Shown here one piece after another: positions 7,876 to 17,002 of a DNA stretch of 64,000 nt. Numbering within the stretch: position 1 is the stretch's first letter; each line of letters opens with the position of its first letter. The notes under the pieces are model-generated. The model saw nothing but the letters and a program-made list of their open reading frames with translations. It was not told the origin of the DNA and did no database searches. This DNA is from Dehalococcoidia bacterium. Lineage in GTDB: Bacteria; Chloroflexota; Dehalococcoidia; Lucifugimonadales; Lucifugimonadaceae. Location: contig JANQQP010000004.1 in NCBI GenBank assembly GCA_028285005.1, positions 179,261-243,260 of the forward strand. Direction: 5' to 3'. Both the position numbers and the translations under genes were made by a program.

Positions 7876-9078
7876 ATGAGATTGCTCAATAGCTACGTGC
7901 ACAAGACGGTTCAGCACCGGCGCAAAGTGGCGAACCTCGACCTTCTCACGTCGCAAAGTCTGTTCAGCTCGAGCGCAGTGGACGTCGGCACCAACCTGCT
8001 CCTGCGAGTGATTGAGGCGCATGCCAGCCGCGATTTCGACACCTGCATCGATGTGGGGTGCGGCTATGGGCCGCTTGGACTATCGCTGGCCGCGTCGGGT
8101 CAGGCGAAGAGCGTTGAGATGGTTGATCGCGACGCGCTGGCCGTCGACTTTGCGAACCTAAACGCTGAGAAGAATGGACTGAGTGCGGCGAAGGCGCATG
8201 CCAGCCTTGGACTCACTGACACGTTTGAGACCCGGTACGACCTCATTGTTTCTAATTTGCCGGGTAAGGCTGGATCGGCAGTTCTCAGAGATCTGGTTCG
8301 CTCCGGCTATAACCGCCTTAGCGCCAGCGGTGAGTTCTGGGGCGTGGTCGTGAACCCTATTTGGCCGGAGGTCGAGTCCGTTGTCGACGAGCTTGATTCG
8401 ACCATCGTTCATGTTGAGCGCGGCTCGCGGCACACAGCGTTCGGGTTTCGCCGAAATGGCACGCACGACGGCAATACGGACGCCGAGAGCCTGTCGGAGG
8501 TCTACGGCCGAGACAGCGTTACTTTCACGGTTGCGGAACACGACTACCGGATCGAAACGACCCGCGGTGTTCACGAGTTCGATGGCCTCAGCTATTCGAC
8601 ACAGCTGGCGCTTGAGCATTTAGGCAGTGTGCCACGACGCGGGCATTCCCAAGCGGCTGTATTCAACGTTAGCCAGGGTTACCTACCGATGGCACTGCTT
8701 GCTTCAGGCGCAGTTTCGTCGGTCATGCTTGTGGATCGCGACCTGCTGTCGCTTCGGACGGCCACAGAGAATCTGCGCAGAAACGGATTCGAAACGTCTG
8801 AGTCAAGGTTGCACCATCAAGTGGCCTGGTTGCCTGAAAGCACCGAGTTTGCGCTGATCACCGGCGTCCTCCGGGGAGACGAGCCGAGGGAAGCGGTCGA
8901 CATCGGTGTTGAGTCGGTAGCTGATGGCCTGGAACCGGGCGGAACAGCGGTTATCGCAGGTGGGTCGACGCCGATCACCAGGATGCTGAAGTCCCTGGAC
9001 CGGCGAAAAGATCTGCGGCTGGTGAACCGAAGCAGATACCGGGGATCGAGCGCAGTCACTCTGCAGAAGTCGGGCTGA
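7876..9078 (+). CDS. RsmC/RlmG-like tandem class I methyltransferase
   Basis: A 400-residue protein built from two methyltransferase folds, as in the rRNA guanine-N2 methyltransferases RsmC and RlmG. The first half holds the SAM-binding DVGCGYGPLG loop and SNLPGKAG, where active enzymes of this group usually have NPP[FY]. The second half repeats the fold (FNVSQGYLPMALLASG, VMLVDRDLLSL) with a degenerate glycine loop. The ATG at 7876 is preferred over the in-frame TTG at 7825. Which half is catalytic, and whether the target is 16S rRNA, 23S rRNA or something else, cannot be decided here. Confidence 0.6.
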   Translation: MRLLNSYVHKTVQHRRKVANLDLLTSQSLFSSSAVDVGTNLLLRVIEAHASRDFDTCIDVGCGYGPLGLSLAASGQAKSVEMVDRDALAVDFANLNAEKNGLSAAKAHASLGLTDTFETRYDLIVSNLPGKAGSAVLRDLVRSGYNRLSASGEFWGVVVNPIWPEVESVVDELDSTIVHVERGSRHTAFGFRRNGTHDGNTDAESLSEVYGRDSVTFTVAEHDYRIETTRGVHEFDGLSYSTQLALEHLGSVPRRGHSQAAVFNVSQGYLPMALLASGAVSSVMLVDRDLLSLRTATENLRRNGFETSESRLHHQVAWLPESTEFALITGVLRGDEPREAVDIGVESVADGLEPGGTAVIAGGSTPITRMLKSLDRRKDLRLVNRSRYRGSSAVTLQKSG

Positions 9079-9098
9079 TCAGCCAGCGCCCGGGAGAG

Positions 9099-9422
9099 TC
9101 AGGCGCCCGCCTGGCCGCCGTTGCCATTACCCGGCGGACCAAACTCATTGTTCGCGTAGACGCCGAGGTCACGGCCCTGGTGAACGTGAACTACGAAGTC
9201 ATCCCGTTCCACGCCCACCGCGTCGATGATGTCCTCATCAACGATAGTCACCAGTTCCTGAATGCCTTCCTGCGTGACGCTCTCGTCAACGATCAAAGTG
9301 CCGTGGACCATTCCATGCGCGAAGTGCAGGTCAAGCCGGCCGACGGGCTTGCCGTCTTCCAGGATGGCATAGCACTCAGACTGCTGAGTGCGGACTTCAC
9401 GCTCGAAGTAGAAGGTTGGCAT
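9099..9422 (-). CDS. Conserved-looking hypothetical protein, 107 aa
   Basis: I do not recognise this protein. It is a compact, acidic 107-residue product with alternating beta-like segments (MPTFYFEREVRTQ, GKPVGRLDLHF, VHGTLIVDESV, DDFVVHVHQG) and a Gly/Asn-rich tail. GGGGA precedes the ATG by five bases, supporting translation. It is convergent with the methyltransferase gene and lies about 95 bp downstream of the D-2-hydroxyacid dehydrogenase gene on the same strand, so the two may be co-transcribed. Confidence 0.55.
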   Translation of the reverse strand: MPTFYFEREVRTQQSECYAILEDGKPVGRLDLHFAHGMVHGTLIVDESVTQEGIQELVTIVDEDIIDAVGVERDDFVVHVHQGRDLGVYANNEFGPPGNGNGGQAGA

Positions 9423-9516
9423 CTGGTCCCCGATAATTGAGTTTGCTGACTGAACAGCAAATTATGCATGAGCGGCGAATCTCTTGCGATTGCCACTGGT
9501 CGTCCAAAGGCACCAT

Positions 9517-10650
9517 TCACTGACCACGACGATTCGATAACGTCTGCTCAGTCAGGTCGAATAGAGTCTCGTGTCCTGCAAAATGCCGTTCAAGCTCGTT
9601 GACCATCTCTTCGAAGAACCGCGTGCGAGATCGTTGAGTCGTTCCCGCTATGTGAGGAGTGAGGAAGACGTTCGACAGTTGCCTCACCGGCGAGTCCGGC
9701 GGGATTGGCTCAGGATCAAACACGTCGAGGCAGGCGACGATATCTCCGGACCTGAGGCGTTCGATCAGCGCCTCCGTTTCGACGACCGCTCCTCTTGAAA
9801 CGTTGACGAAGACCGAGCCCGGTCGCAACTGAGCGAGTTCGTGTGCGCCGATGAGTCCTTTTGTGCCGGGAGTGATCGGAACAAGACAGACCACCACATC
9901 GGATTTCGACATCAGGTTTCCCAGTGAGGTCAGCGTGAAGTCGTACGCATACGCAATGTCGCGGCTGATGTATGGGTCATGAACCAGGTTCGTTGTGCGG
10001 AACGGCTTGAGGAACTCCAACAGACGGCGGGCTATGTAGCCTCCGCCGATCAGGCCAACGGTCTTGCCGGTGAGCTCTTCATTCATCGCGAACTCAGGCG
10101 CTGATTCCCGTTGCTCCGGCGTGCCCCACTCTTCCCCTGCGATCAGCTTGCGGAAATGTGCGCCTGCGTTTCGCAGACCGATCAGCATCATCGCCAGCGC
10201 CCACTCGGAGACCGGATATGAGGAGCCATGAGTTGTGTCTACTGTACGCACGTTTCGCTCACGAGCAGCATCGACGTCGATACGCTGGGCAAAGCGGTCG
10301 CCTTCGAGTTCACCGACGAACGTGAGCCTGCGGGTGGATGACAGCACTTCGGCGCTGACCCTTGGTGAGCCGTGGCAAACGATGAGCGCGTCGAGTTCGC
10401 GAGCGAAGGAAGTGAATTGTTCCAGCACTTCGGGAGACGTATTTGGTGCCTCGTCCCAGCTCGTCTCCTCATCGAACTGCTGCCACCGAAACTCAGCGAA
10501 CGACTCCAGGCGAGCGAGATCCGAATTGGCGATATACGACTCGCGCACCTCGGCCGTCGATGCCAGGCCGACAACCGGGCGCTTTCCCTGCGGATCAGGC
10601 AATTCTGGTTCTCCTGTGCGACGCGAATTAGGTGCTAATGAATGCAGCAT
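9517..10650 (-). CDS. D-isomer-specific 2-hydroxyacid dehydrogenase
   Basis: A 377-residue NAD-dependent oxidoreductase of the phosphoglycerate/glycerate dehydrogenase class. The nucleotide-binding loop is VGLIGGGYIARRL. The catalytic triad is visible as Arg in NVSRGAVVETEAL, Glu in FDPEPIPPDSP and His in LTPHIAGTT. It reduces a 2-keto acid or oxidises a D-2-hydroxy acid; the N-terminal substrate domain is too divergent to name the substrate. The ATG at 10650 has only a distant purine-rich stretch upstream. It is divergent from the gamma-glutamyltransferase gene. A second, distinct member is at 47459-48424. Confidence 0.8.
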   Translation of the reverse strand: MLHSLAPNSRRTGEPELPDPQGKRPVVGLASTAEVRESYIANSDLARLESFAEFRWQQFDEETSWDEAPNTSPEVLEQFTSFARELDALIVCHGSPRVSAEVLSSTRRLTFVGELEGDRFAQRIDVDAARERNVRTVDTTHGSSYPVSEWALAMMLIGLRNAGAHFRKLIAGEEWGTPEQRESAPEFAMNEELTGKTVGLIGGGYIARRLLEFLKPFRTTNLVHDPYISRDIAYAYDFTLTSLGNLMSKSDVVVCLVPITPGTKGLIGAHELAQLRPGSVFVNVSRGAVVETEALIERLRSGDIVACLDVFDPEPIPPDSPVRQLSNVFLTPHIAGTTQRSRTRFFEEMVNELERHFAGHETLFDLTEQTLSNRRGQ

Positions 10651-10802
10651 TATGCCGAATCTCGCCTCGGCTTAAAGAGCAATCAGATCGGCAAGACGTT
10701 CAGGCCAATTGGCGCATTCACTGGCGGTGCTACCATGCCACTACTTGCCAGATCGACCAGAGTCCACCTTTTATTCCGTCCGCCACTCGAAATGAGAACC
10801 CC

Positions 10803-12419
10803 ATGAGCTTCTTCAAGTCACGAAGATCCGCCGTACTTGCCCGCAATGGCGCTGTCGCCACCAGCCAGCCACTGGCCGCGCAGGCCGGGCTTCGCATGCT
10901 GATGGATGGAGGCAACGCTGTTGATGCAGCGGTTGCGTCGGCCGCTGCCCTGAATGTCGTTGAGCCGGGTTCAACCGGCATCGGTGGAGACATGTTCGCA
11001 CTCATCTGGAACGCGAAAGAGCGGAAGGTGGTTGCTCTGAACGGGTCGGGCAGGCAGGCGGCCGCGGCGAATGTTGAAGATGTGAAGAAAGCAGGCTTCG
11101 ACTCAATTCCCAACGATGGCCCGGGTTCCTGGTTTGCAGTGAGCGTTCCGGGCACAGTCGACGGCTGGCACACAGCGTTGGAGCACTACGGCCGGATGTC
11201 GTTCCGAGAGGTGTTGGCTCCGGCGATCGACTACGCCCTCAACGGTTACGGCGTCTCAGACATCATCGCCAACGGCTGGACGAACAGCAGAGAGAAGCTG
11301 AGCTTCCAGCCTTCTGGCGCCGAGATGATGCCCGTGAACGGACGGCCGCCGGTGAAGGGCGAATTTGTGCAGCTACCGGAACTTGGGCGCAGCCTCCAGG
11401 CGATCTCGGAGGGAGGACGCGACGCGTTCTACACGGGCGAGATAGCAAAGAAGATCGCCGATTTTGTGCAGGGCCTTGGCGGATGGCTCACTGAGAAGGA
11501 CCTGGCGGAGCACCAGTCTGACTGGGACGATGCGATTTCGGTCGACTACCGAGGAGTGAAGGTGTGGGAATGCCCGCCAAACGGACAGGGCATCGCAGCA
11601 CTGATCGCCCTCAACATCGCCAAAGGCTTCGATATCGGCTCGATGGGCCCGCAGTCACCTGACCGCTATCACTACCTGATCGAGTCGATGCGACGCGGCT
11701 ACGCAGACGCACTCCAGTATGTTGCCGACCCGAGGATGGTCGAGGTGCCGATCGGGCCGCTTCTCTCCGACGACTACGCAAACCGGAGGCGCGCGGCGAT
11801 AACCGGTGAGCGTGCGGATCCGAACGTGTCCTACGGCGACCCGATGGGCGGCGCGGATACGGTATATGTCACTGCTGTGGATGGTGAAGGGAATGCCTGC
11901 TCACTGATCAATAGCCTGTTCGCAGGCTTTGGTACAGGACTGGTCGCTCCGACAACCGGGATCGCGCTGCAGAACCGAGGATCACTGTTCTCGTTCGACC
12001 CGAATCACCTGAACTATCTGCAAGGGAAGAAGCGTCCGTTCCAGACGATCATCCCTGCGATGGCGACGAAGGACGATGAGATGTACATGAGCTTCGGTGT
12101 CATGGGTGGTTTCGTCCAGCCGCAGGGCCATCTGCAGGTTGTATCGAACATGGTCGACTTCGGGATGGACTCTCAGGAAGCCCTGGACGCGCTGCGATTC
12201 AAGGTGCTGGTTGAGGAAGACAACTCGGTGATCGTCGAGGAAGACATCGACCCGTCTGTGGTCGAAGACCTGCGCAAGCGCGGCCACGAAGTGCATGTGC
12301 GTAGTGACTACGATCGTGTCGAGTTCGGTGGTGGACAGGTCATCTCTCGCGATCCCGAGACCGGAATCATGACTGCCGGCTCAGAGCCTCGGAAAGACGG
12401 CGAAGCCGTTGGCTGGTAA
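10803..12419 (+). CDS. ggt: Gamma-glutamyltransferase family protein
   Basis: A 538-residue Ntn-hydrolase of the gamma-glutamyltranspeptidase family, which is made as a proenzyme and cleaves itself before a nucleophilic Thr. Family marks are GGNAVDAAVASAAALNVVEPGSTGIGGDMF near the N-terminus, VDGWHTALEHYGRM, and the processing region GGADTVYVTAVDGEGNACSLINS with the likely nucleophile Thr in ADT. There is no signal peptide, so this copy is probably cytoplasmic and may be an acylase-like member rather than a glutathione hydrolase. The ATG at 10803 is preferred over the open frame upstream, which reads as noncoding. Confidence 0.8.
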   Translation: MSFFKSRRSAVLARNGAVATSQPLAAQAGLRMLMDGGNAVDAAVASAAALNVVEPGSTGIGGDMFALIWNAKERKVVALNGSGRQAAAANVEDVKKAGFDSIPNDGPGSWFAVSVPGTVDGWHTALEHYGRMSFREVLAPAIDYALNGYGVSDIIANGWTNSREKLSFQPSGAEMMPVNGRPPVKGEFVQLPELGRSLQAISEGGRDAFYTGEIAKKIADFVQGLGGWLTEKDLAEHQSDWDDAISVDYRGVKVWECPPNGQGIAALIALNIAKGFDIGSMGPQSPDRYHYLIESMRRGYADALQYVADPRMVEVPIGPLLSDDYANRRRAAITGERADPNVSYGDPMGGADTVYVTAVDGEGNACSLINSLFAGFGTGLVAPTTGIALQNRGSLFSFDPNHLNYLQGKKRPFQTIIPAMATKDDEMYMSFGVMGGFVQPQGHLQVVSNMVDFGMDSQEALDALRFKVLVEEDNSVIVEEDIDPSVVEDLRKRGHEVHVRSDYDRVEFGGGQVISRDPETGIMTAGSEPRKDGEAVGW

Positions 12420-12455
12420 CCGCGTCGACGTCAATCAAAATGGAGGGTTCGCCCG

Positions 12456-13355
12456 ATGAAGGTTGGATTCGTTGGGCTGGGCCGCATGGGCGCGCACATG
12501 GCCCGGAATCTTGTGCAAGCTGGTCACGACGTGAAGGTGTACGACGTACGTCCCGAAGCGATCGAGGTTCTTGTTGAGCTTGGGGCGACGGCGGCAAGTT
12601 CAGTTGTAGATGTCGCTGGCGGTTCAGAATTTGTGTTCACGTCTTTGCCAGGTCCAGCCGAGGTCACCGAGACCTGGCAGGGTGACGATGGTCTCCTGGC
12701 ACATCTGGAACCCGGCGCGGTCGGCATCGACCTGAGCACAGTTGGCGCCGACACATCCAGGGCGGTTGAGGCAGAGGCTCGAGAGCATGGCAGGCGATAC
12801 ATGGACGCTCCGGTGAGCGGTGGCGTTGGCGGTGCCGATGCCGGCACCTTGAGCTTGATGGTGGGCGGTAGCGAGGAGGACTTCGAAGAGGCGTTCCCGG
12901 TGCTTTCAGCGATTGGTGATTCTGAGAAGATCTACCGCTGTGGTGACATCGGAGCGGGTTCGGTCACGAAGCTTGTGAACAACCTGATCGGTATGACTAC
13001 GAATGTGGTTATCGCAGAGGCGTTCAGCATGGGTGTGAAGGCAGGCGTGAGCGCCAATACTCTCCTCGATGTCGTTACTGCAAGCTCTGGCAACAGCGCG
13101 ACTCTGGCGCAATGGAAGAGTTCTGTCCTTCAGCGGGACTTCACGCCGGGATTCATGCTTGCACTGGGCCACAAAGACGCGAGATTGGCGATCGAACTGG
13201 CTGAGCAGCTTGATATTCCGATGCCTGTGACATCAGTCGCCAGGGATAGACTCGCCGCTGCGCTGTCCGAGGGCTGGGGCGAGGATGCAGTGGCCGTCGT
13301 GGCTCGCCTCCAGGAGCGGGAGGCAGACACGCTGATCGACGGCAGATCTTCTTAA
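12456..13355 (+). CDS. 3-hydroxyisobutyrate dehydrogenase-family NAD(P) oxidoreductase
   Basis: A 299-residue beta-hydroxyacid dehydrogenase. It begins MKVGFVGLGRMGAHMARNL, the Rossmann motif of the family. DAPVSGGVGGADAGTLSLMVGG is the substrate-binding signature, and GAGSVTKLVNN carries the catalytic Lys. Members oxidise 3-hydroxyisobutyrate, tartronate semialdehyde or similar small acids; the exact substrate is open. GGAGGG lies ten bases upstream of the ATG. It follows the gamma-glutamyltransferase gene by 36 bp on the same strand and may share its transcript. Confidence 0.85.
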   Translation: MKVGFVGLGRMGAHMARNLVQAGHDVKVYDVRPEAIEVLVELGATAASSVVDVAGGSEFVFTSLPGPAEVTETWQGDDGLLAHLEPGAVGIDLSTVGADTSRAVEAEAREHGRRYMDAPVSGGVGGADAGTLSLMVGGSEEDFEEAFPVLSAIGDSEKIYRCGDIGAGSVTKLVNNLIGMTTNVVIAEAFSMGVKAGVSANTLLDVVTASSGNSATLAQWKSSVLQRDFTPGFMLALGHKDARLAIELAEQLDIPMPVTSVARDRLAAALSEGWGEDAVAVVARLQEREADTLIDGRSS

Positions 13356-13400
13356 GCCTGGCGATCGCTGGGGTTGCGTAAGTCGTCGATATGGAAGTAA

Positions 13401-13449
13401 TTGACTTCATTCCGTATACTTCCTAGTACTTTTCAGGAACTATACGGAA
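13401..13449 (+). promoter_or_regulatory. Promoter with flanking inverted repeat (likely operator)
   Basis: TTGACT (13401-13406) and TAGTAC (13424-13429) have a 17-bp spacer and form a plausible sigma-70-type promoter. The -10 lies between two 9-bp arms, TTCCGTATA (13410-13418) and TATACGGAA (13441-13449), in exact inverted repetition. The right arm overlaps the ribosome site of the next gene, a DNA-binding protein, so this looks like an autoregulatory operator. Confidence 0.5.
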
Positions 13450-13453
13450 GTAG

Positions 13454-14401
13454 ATGATGGCTGGACTCAGGGTGCAGGACGTTGCCGAGCGGCTAAACGT
13501 CAGTGAAAAGACGGTCTACAAGTGGCTCAAGCAGGGACTGATCCCTGCCGGCCGCATCGGCAAGACCTGGATCGTCACCGAGGAGTCGCTAGACCAGCTA
13601 CTGAGTCCAGGTGTCTCAACCTCGCCAGGAGTTCCGATCCCTCGCCGCAGTTCTCAGGTCGGTTCCGCATCGAGCGCTAAGGAGTCGAGCGAAAGCGACA
13701 GATCTCAACTCCGGTCGGCGGTCGACCAGATCAACCGAATCGCTACGAGCGCGGTCGACCAGGGAATCACCGAGATTCTTCCTCCGCGAAGGGTTGACGC
13801 ATCGACGCAGGCCGCGATTGCTGACGCCCTGGAATCGGCTCAGGGTGAAGTTCTTCTGCAGGGTGTTGGTCTGCGAGAGTTCTTCGGTGACAAGGACCAT
13901 GCTGTGATCTTGCGCAGAATGGCGGCAGAAGATCACAGCGTGAGCGTCAGAGCGCTGCTCGTCAGTCCGACAGGACAGTTCGCCCGGGCCAGAACAGTGG
14001 CCGAGGACGGTGAGCAGTTTGCTGACGATGCACTGTTCCGCGCGGGGCCGTTGTTCGGCGATTCCTGGCGCAGTCTGAACGTGATCGCGGCACTCAAGAA
14101 AGCCAGCAGCCGCAGCAAAAACTTCCGGTTGGACGTGCGGTTCCTGGACCACTGGCCATCGGCCTACCTTGTGCTGACAAACAGCGCTGCGTTCGTCGAG
14201 ACCTATCACTTCAGCCGGACAGACAGCTCTCAAGAAGCAGTCACGATCGATGGGCTGGTGCCGATGCTGCAGGTGAGCGCAGGTTCCGACTACTACAGCC
14301 TGCTAAGGAATCATTTCGACTACCTGTGGAACGGCTCCAATCCCTTCTTGCCATCTCAAACGCTCGAAGAGGTCGCCGAATCGGTCAAGGTGCAGGTCTA
14401 G
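13454..14401 (+). CDS. MerR/excisionase-type HTH regulator with large C-terminal domain
   Basis: A 315-residue protein. Residues about 4-55 are a helix-turn-helix of the excisionase/MerR-like kind (VQDVAERLNVSEKTVYKWLKQG, then PAGRIGKTWIV). A Ser-rich linker (about 58-90) leads to a C-terminal domain of roughly 200 residues that I cannot assign (ALESAQGEVLLQGVGLREFF, FLDHWPSAYLVLTN, AAFVETYHF); its helices and strands could form a sensor domain. The gene has its own promoter and inverted-repeat operator immediately upstream, suggesting autoregulation. It precedes the inositol lipid genes, but a regulatory link to them is only a guess. Confidence 0.65.
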   Translation: MMAGLRVQDVAERLNVSEKTVYKWLKQGLIPAGRIGKTWIVTEESLDQLLSPGVSTSPGVPIPRRSSQVGSASSAKESSESDRSQLRSAVDQINRIATSAVDQGITEILPPRRVDASTQAAIADALESAQGEVLLQGVGLREFFGDKDHAVILRRMAAEDHSVSVRALLVSPTGQFARARTVAEDGEQFADDALFRAGPLFGDSWRSLNVIAALKKASSRSKNFRLDVRFLDHWPSAYLVLTNSAAFVETYHFSRTDSSQEAVTIDGLVPMLQVSAGSDYYSLLRNHFDYLWNGSNPFLPSQTLEEVAESVKVQV

Positions 14402-14569
14402 GCGATTAGCTACGCGCATGTTTGGAACATCGCGGAACTATTACGTCGCCGATTTCCGTGAAAGTCCACTGAACGACTGCTTCGATTGCCTATCCTGAGC
14501 GGCGATTCCGAACACCACAGAGCCACAATCAGGCTCGAACCGAGCACAGATACGGAGCAAGCGGTCAAC

Positions 14570-15709
14570 ATGGGCAAGATCAATGTGGCGATCATCGGTG
14601 CAGGCAACTGCGCATCATCACTCGTTCAGGGCATCTACAAGTACTCCGAGGTCGAGGGCGACACTCAAGTCCCAGGCGTCATGCACAACGTGCTCGGTGG
14701 CTACTCCATCGGTGACATAGAGATCGTCGCAGCGTTCGATGTCGACAAAGAGAAGGTCGGCAAGGACCTCTCAGACGCCCTCGTTTCAAAGAACAACAAC
14801 GCCGTCCAGTTCCACGACGTCCCGAAGACTGGCGTCACAGTAAGCCGCGGTATGACTCATGACGGTATTGGTGAATACCTGGCCGACGTGGTGGAGCCTG
14901 CTCCCGGTACAACCGATGACATTGTGGGGATCCTCAGGGAGCGCAATGTTGACGTAGTGATCAACTACCTTCCTGTCGGCTCTGAGCAGGCGACCAAGTG
15001 GTACGTGGAGCAGGTTCTCGCTGCTGAGTGTGCATTCGTCAACTGCATTCCGGTTTTCATCGGTGGTGACACGACCGGTTACTGGCCGAAGCGATTCGAG
15101 GACCGGGGCCTGCCAATCGTGGGCGATGACATCAAGTCCCAGGTCGGAGCGACGATCGTGCACCGCGTGCTTGCCAGGTTGTTCGAGGACCGTGGCGTGC
15201 AACTGGACCGCACGTATCAACTCAACTTCGGCGGCAACACCGACTTCTACAACATGCTGGAGCGGAGCCGCCTCAAGTCCAAGAAGATCTCCAAGACGCA
15301 GTCTGTCCAGTCACAGCTCGAGAAGGAGCTGCCGACGGACGACGTACACATCGGTCCGTCCGACCACGTGCCCTGGCTCACTGACCGCAAATGGGCCTAC
15401 ATCCGCCTCGAGGGAACATCCTGGGGCGACGTCCCGCTCAACGTTGAGTTGAAGCTTGAAGTTGAGGACAGTCCTAACTCCGCCGGTGTTGCGGTCGATG
15501 CGATTCGAAGCGCGAAGATTGCGCTGGACAAGGGAGATGCCGGGCCGGTTGCCGGTGCCTCGGCCTACTTCATGAAGTCGCCTCTTGTTCAGATGCGAGA
15601 CGATGATGCTCGCAAGGCCGTAGAGGACTACGCGGCCGGCCACGTGCCCGGGCGCAACTCCGATTCCACACCAGCTGCCAAAAAGAAGACCTCGAAGAAA
15701 TCGAAGTAA
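14570..15709 (+). CDS. ino1: Inositol-3-phosphate synthase (Ino1-like)
   Basis: A 379-residue cytoplasmic enzyme that should convert glucose 6-phosphate to myo-inositol 3-phosphate using NAD. Family marks are [18 protein letters not shown] (Rossmann loop), the long insert with [43 protein letters not shown] and LNFGGNTDF. This is the short bacterial/archaeal form, as in Mycobacterium. A Lys-rich tail (KKKTSKKSK) ends the protein. The ATG at 14570 follows GGAG. Downstream on the same strand are a PimA-like glycosyltransferase and a PI-phosphate synthase, which together imply inositol phospholipid synthesis. Confidence 0.88.
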   Translation: MGKINVAIIGAGNCASSLVQGIYKYSEVEGDTQVPGVMHNVLGGYSIGDIEIVAAFDVDKEKVGKDLSDALVSKNNNAVQFHDVPKTGVTVSRGMTHDGIGEYLADVVEPAPGTTDDIVGILRERNVDVVINYLPVGSEQATKWYVEQVLAAECAFVNCIPVFIGGDTTGYWPKRFEDRGLPIVGDDIKSQVGATIVHRVLARLFEDRGVQLDRTYQLNFGGNTDFYNMLERSRLKSKKISKTQSVQSQLEKELPTDDVHIGPSDHVPWLTDRKWAYIRLEGTSWGDVPLNVELKLEVEDSPNSAGVAVDAIRSAKIALDKGDAGPVAGASAYFMKSPLVQMRDDDARKAVEDYAAGHVPGRNSDSTPAAKKKTSKKSK

Positions 15710-15805
15710 CCGGCTAAGATGTGGCCCTGACTTGAGGTGTGGCCAGGCAGGCGCCGCACCCGAGACGTTCGTGTCTCTTGATCGAGCGACGTTGCAGGGG
15801 GCTTC

Positions 15806-16960
15806 ATGAAGGTCGCAATGGTGTCGCCGTACGACTTCGCCATCTATGGCGGAGTTCAGACCCACGTCGTTGAGCTGTCCAACGCTCTGATCGATGAGGG
15901 CCACGACGTACGCGTGCTGGCTCCATGCACAGGAAATGAGCCGGTCTACGACCTGCGCGCTGCCCCGCTGGACACATTCGGCAGGACGGTTCCATTTGTG
16001 ACGGCCGGGTCTGTCGCGCGTATCTCGTTGAGTGTCTGGTATCAACGAAAGTTGATGTCGATCCTTCAAGAACAGAACTTCGACGTGGTTCACATCCACG
16101 AACCGCTGATGCCGATGTTCGGCCTGATGGCGAGCTACTACTCGCCGTCGCCGACAGTTGGCACGTTCCATGCGTACAACGAAGGGCCCGGTCGCGGTTA
16201 CGTCTTCTGGAAACCGTTGTTGAGAAAAGGGGCCGTGCGACTGAATGGACGAATTGCCGTATCAGAGCCGGCACGACAGTTCGCAAACAGGTACTTCCCT
16301 GGCGACTACACGGTTATTCCGAACGGAGTCCACATTGAGCAGTTCGCTACTCCTGCCCCCAGACCGACGGTTTACAAAGAAGATGCGTTCAACCTGTTTT
16401 TTGTTGGCCGTATGGCGGAGAAACGCAAAGGCCTGAAGTATCTGCTGGGAGCGTATTCACTTCTCAAGTGGCGCTACCCGAACCTGAGACTTGTAGTCGG
16501 AGGTTCCGGCGTGCCCGATCGAGACTCGTATCGGATGATGGGCGAACGTGGAATCGATGACGTCATCTTCGTCGGCCCTGTGGCCTCAGAGGATCTACCC
16601 GGCTATTACCAGCACGCCGATGTGTTCTGTGCGCCCAACACTGGCAAAGAGAGTTTCGGGATGATCATCGTCGAGGCAATGGCCGCAGGGACACCGGTCG
16701 TGGCTTCGGATATTCCGGGCTTCAGGGCGGTGATGCAGGACGGCCGGCAGGGCTACCTTGTCAAGCCGAAGAGTGAACAGGCCATCGCCAATGCGATTGA
16801 ACGTATGATCCAGAACCCCGGTGAGAGCGCCTTGATGGGCGTTAACGGCGCATCGAGTGCTCGGCAGTACTCATGGGACCGCATTGCCGACCAGGTTCTC
16901 GGATACTATGACTCAGTACTCACACGAGAGCCCGTGCCGCCATCGCTTTACCGTGGCTAG
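15806..16960 (+). CDS. GT4-family glycosyltransferase, PimA-like
   Basis: A 384-residue GT-B glycosyltransferase. The N-terminal half starts MKVAMVSPYDFAIYGGVQTHV, with the glycine-rich acceptor loop. The C-terminal half has FFVGRMAEKRKGLKYLL, VIFVGPVASEDLPGYYQHADVFCAPN and the GT4 donor motif ESFGMIIVEAMAAGTPVVASD. This is the layout of phosphatidylinositol alpha-mannosyltransferase PimA, and the gene lies between inositol-phosphate synthase and PI-phosphate synthase. The role as a mannosyltransferase acting on phosphatidylinositol at the inner membrane face is therefore inferred from family plus context. Confidence 0.75.
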   Translation: MKVAMVSPYDFAIYGGVQTHVVELSNALIDEGHDVRVLAPCTGNEPVYDLRAAPLDTFGRTVPFVTAGSVARISLSVWYQRKLMSILQEQNFDVVHIHEPLMPMFGLMASYYSPSPTVGTFHAYNEGPGRGYVFWKPLLRKGAVRLNGRIAVSEPARQFANRYFPGDYTVIPNGVHIEQFATPAPRPTVYKEDAFNLFFVGRMAEKRKGLKYLLGAYSLLKWRYPNLRLVVGGSGVPDRDSYRMMGERGIDDVIFVGPVASEDLPGYYQHADVFCAPNTGKESFGMIIVEAMAAGTPVVASDIPGFRAVMQDGRQGYLVKPKSEQAIANAIERMIQNPGESALMGVNGASSARQYSWDRIADQVLGYYDSVLTREPVPPSLYRG

Positions 16961-17002
16961 CATCGAGTTACCGGCCACCAATTCAAGTAGACCCGTAGAG
17001 CT

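Noticed and set aside
15311-16171. 286-codon minus-strand frame across the Ino1/glycosyltransferase junction
   Set aside because: It spans two strongly supported genes on the other strand, and its composition (rich in Arg/His/Val) is that of an antisense shadow.
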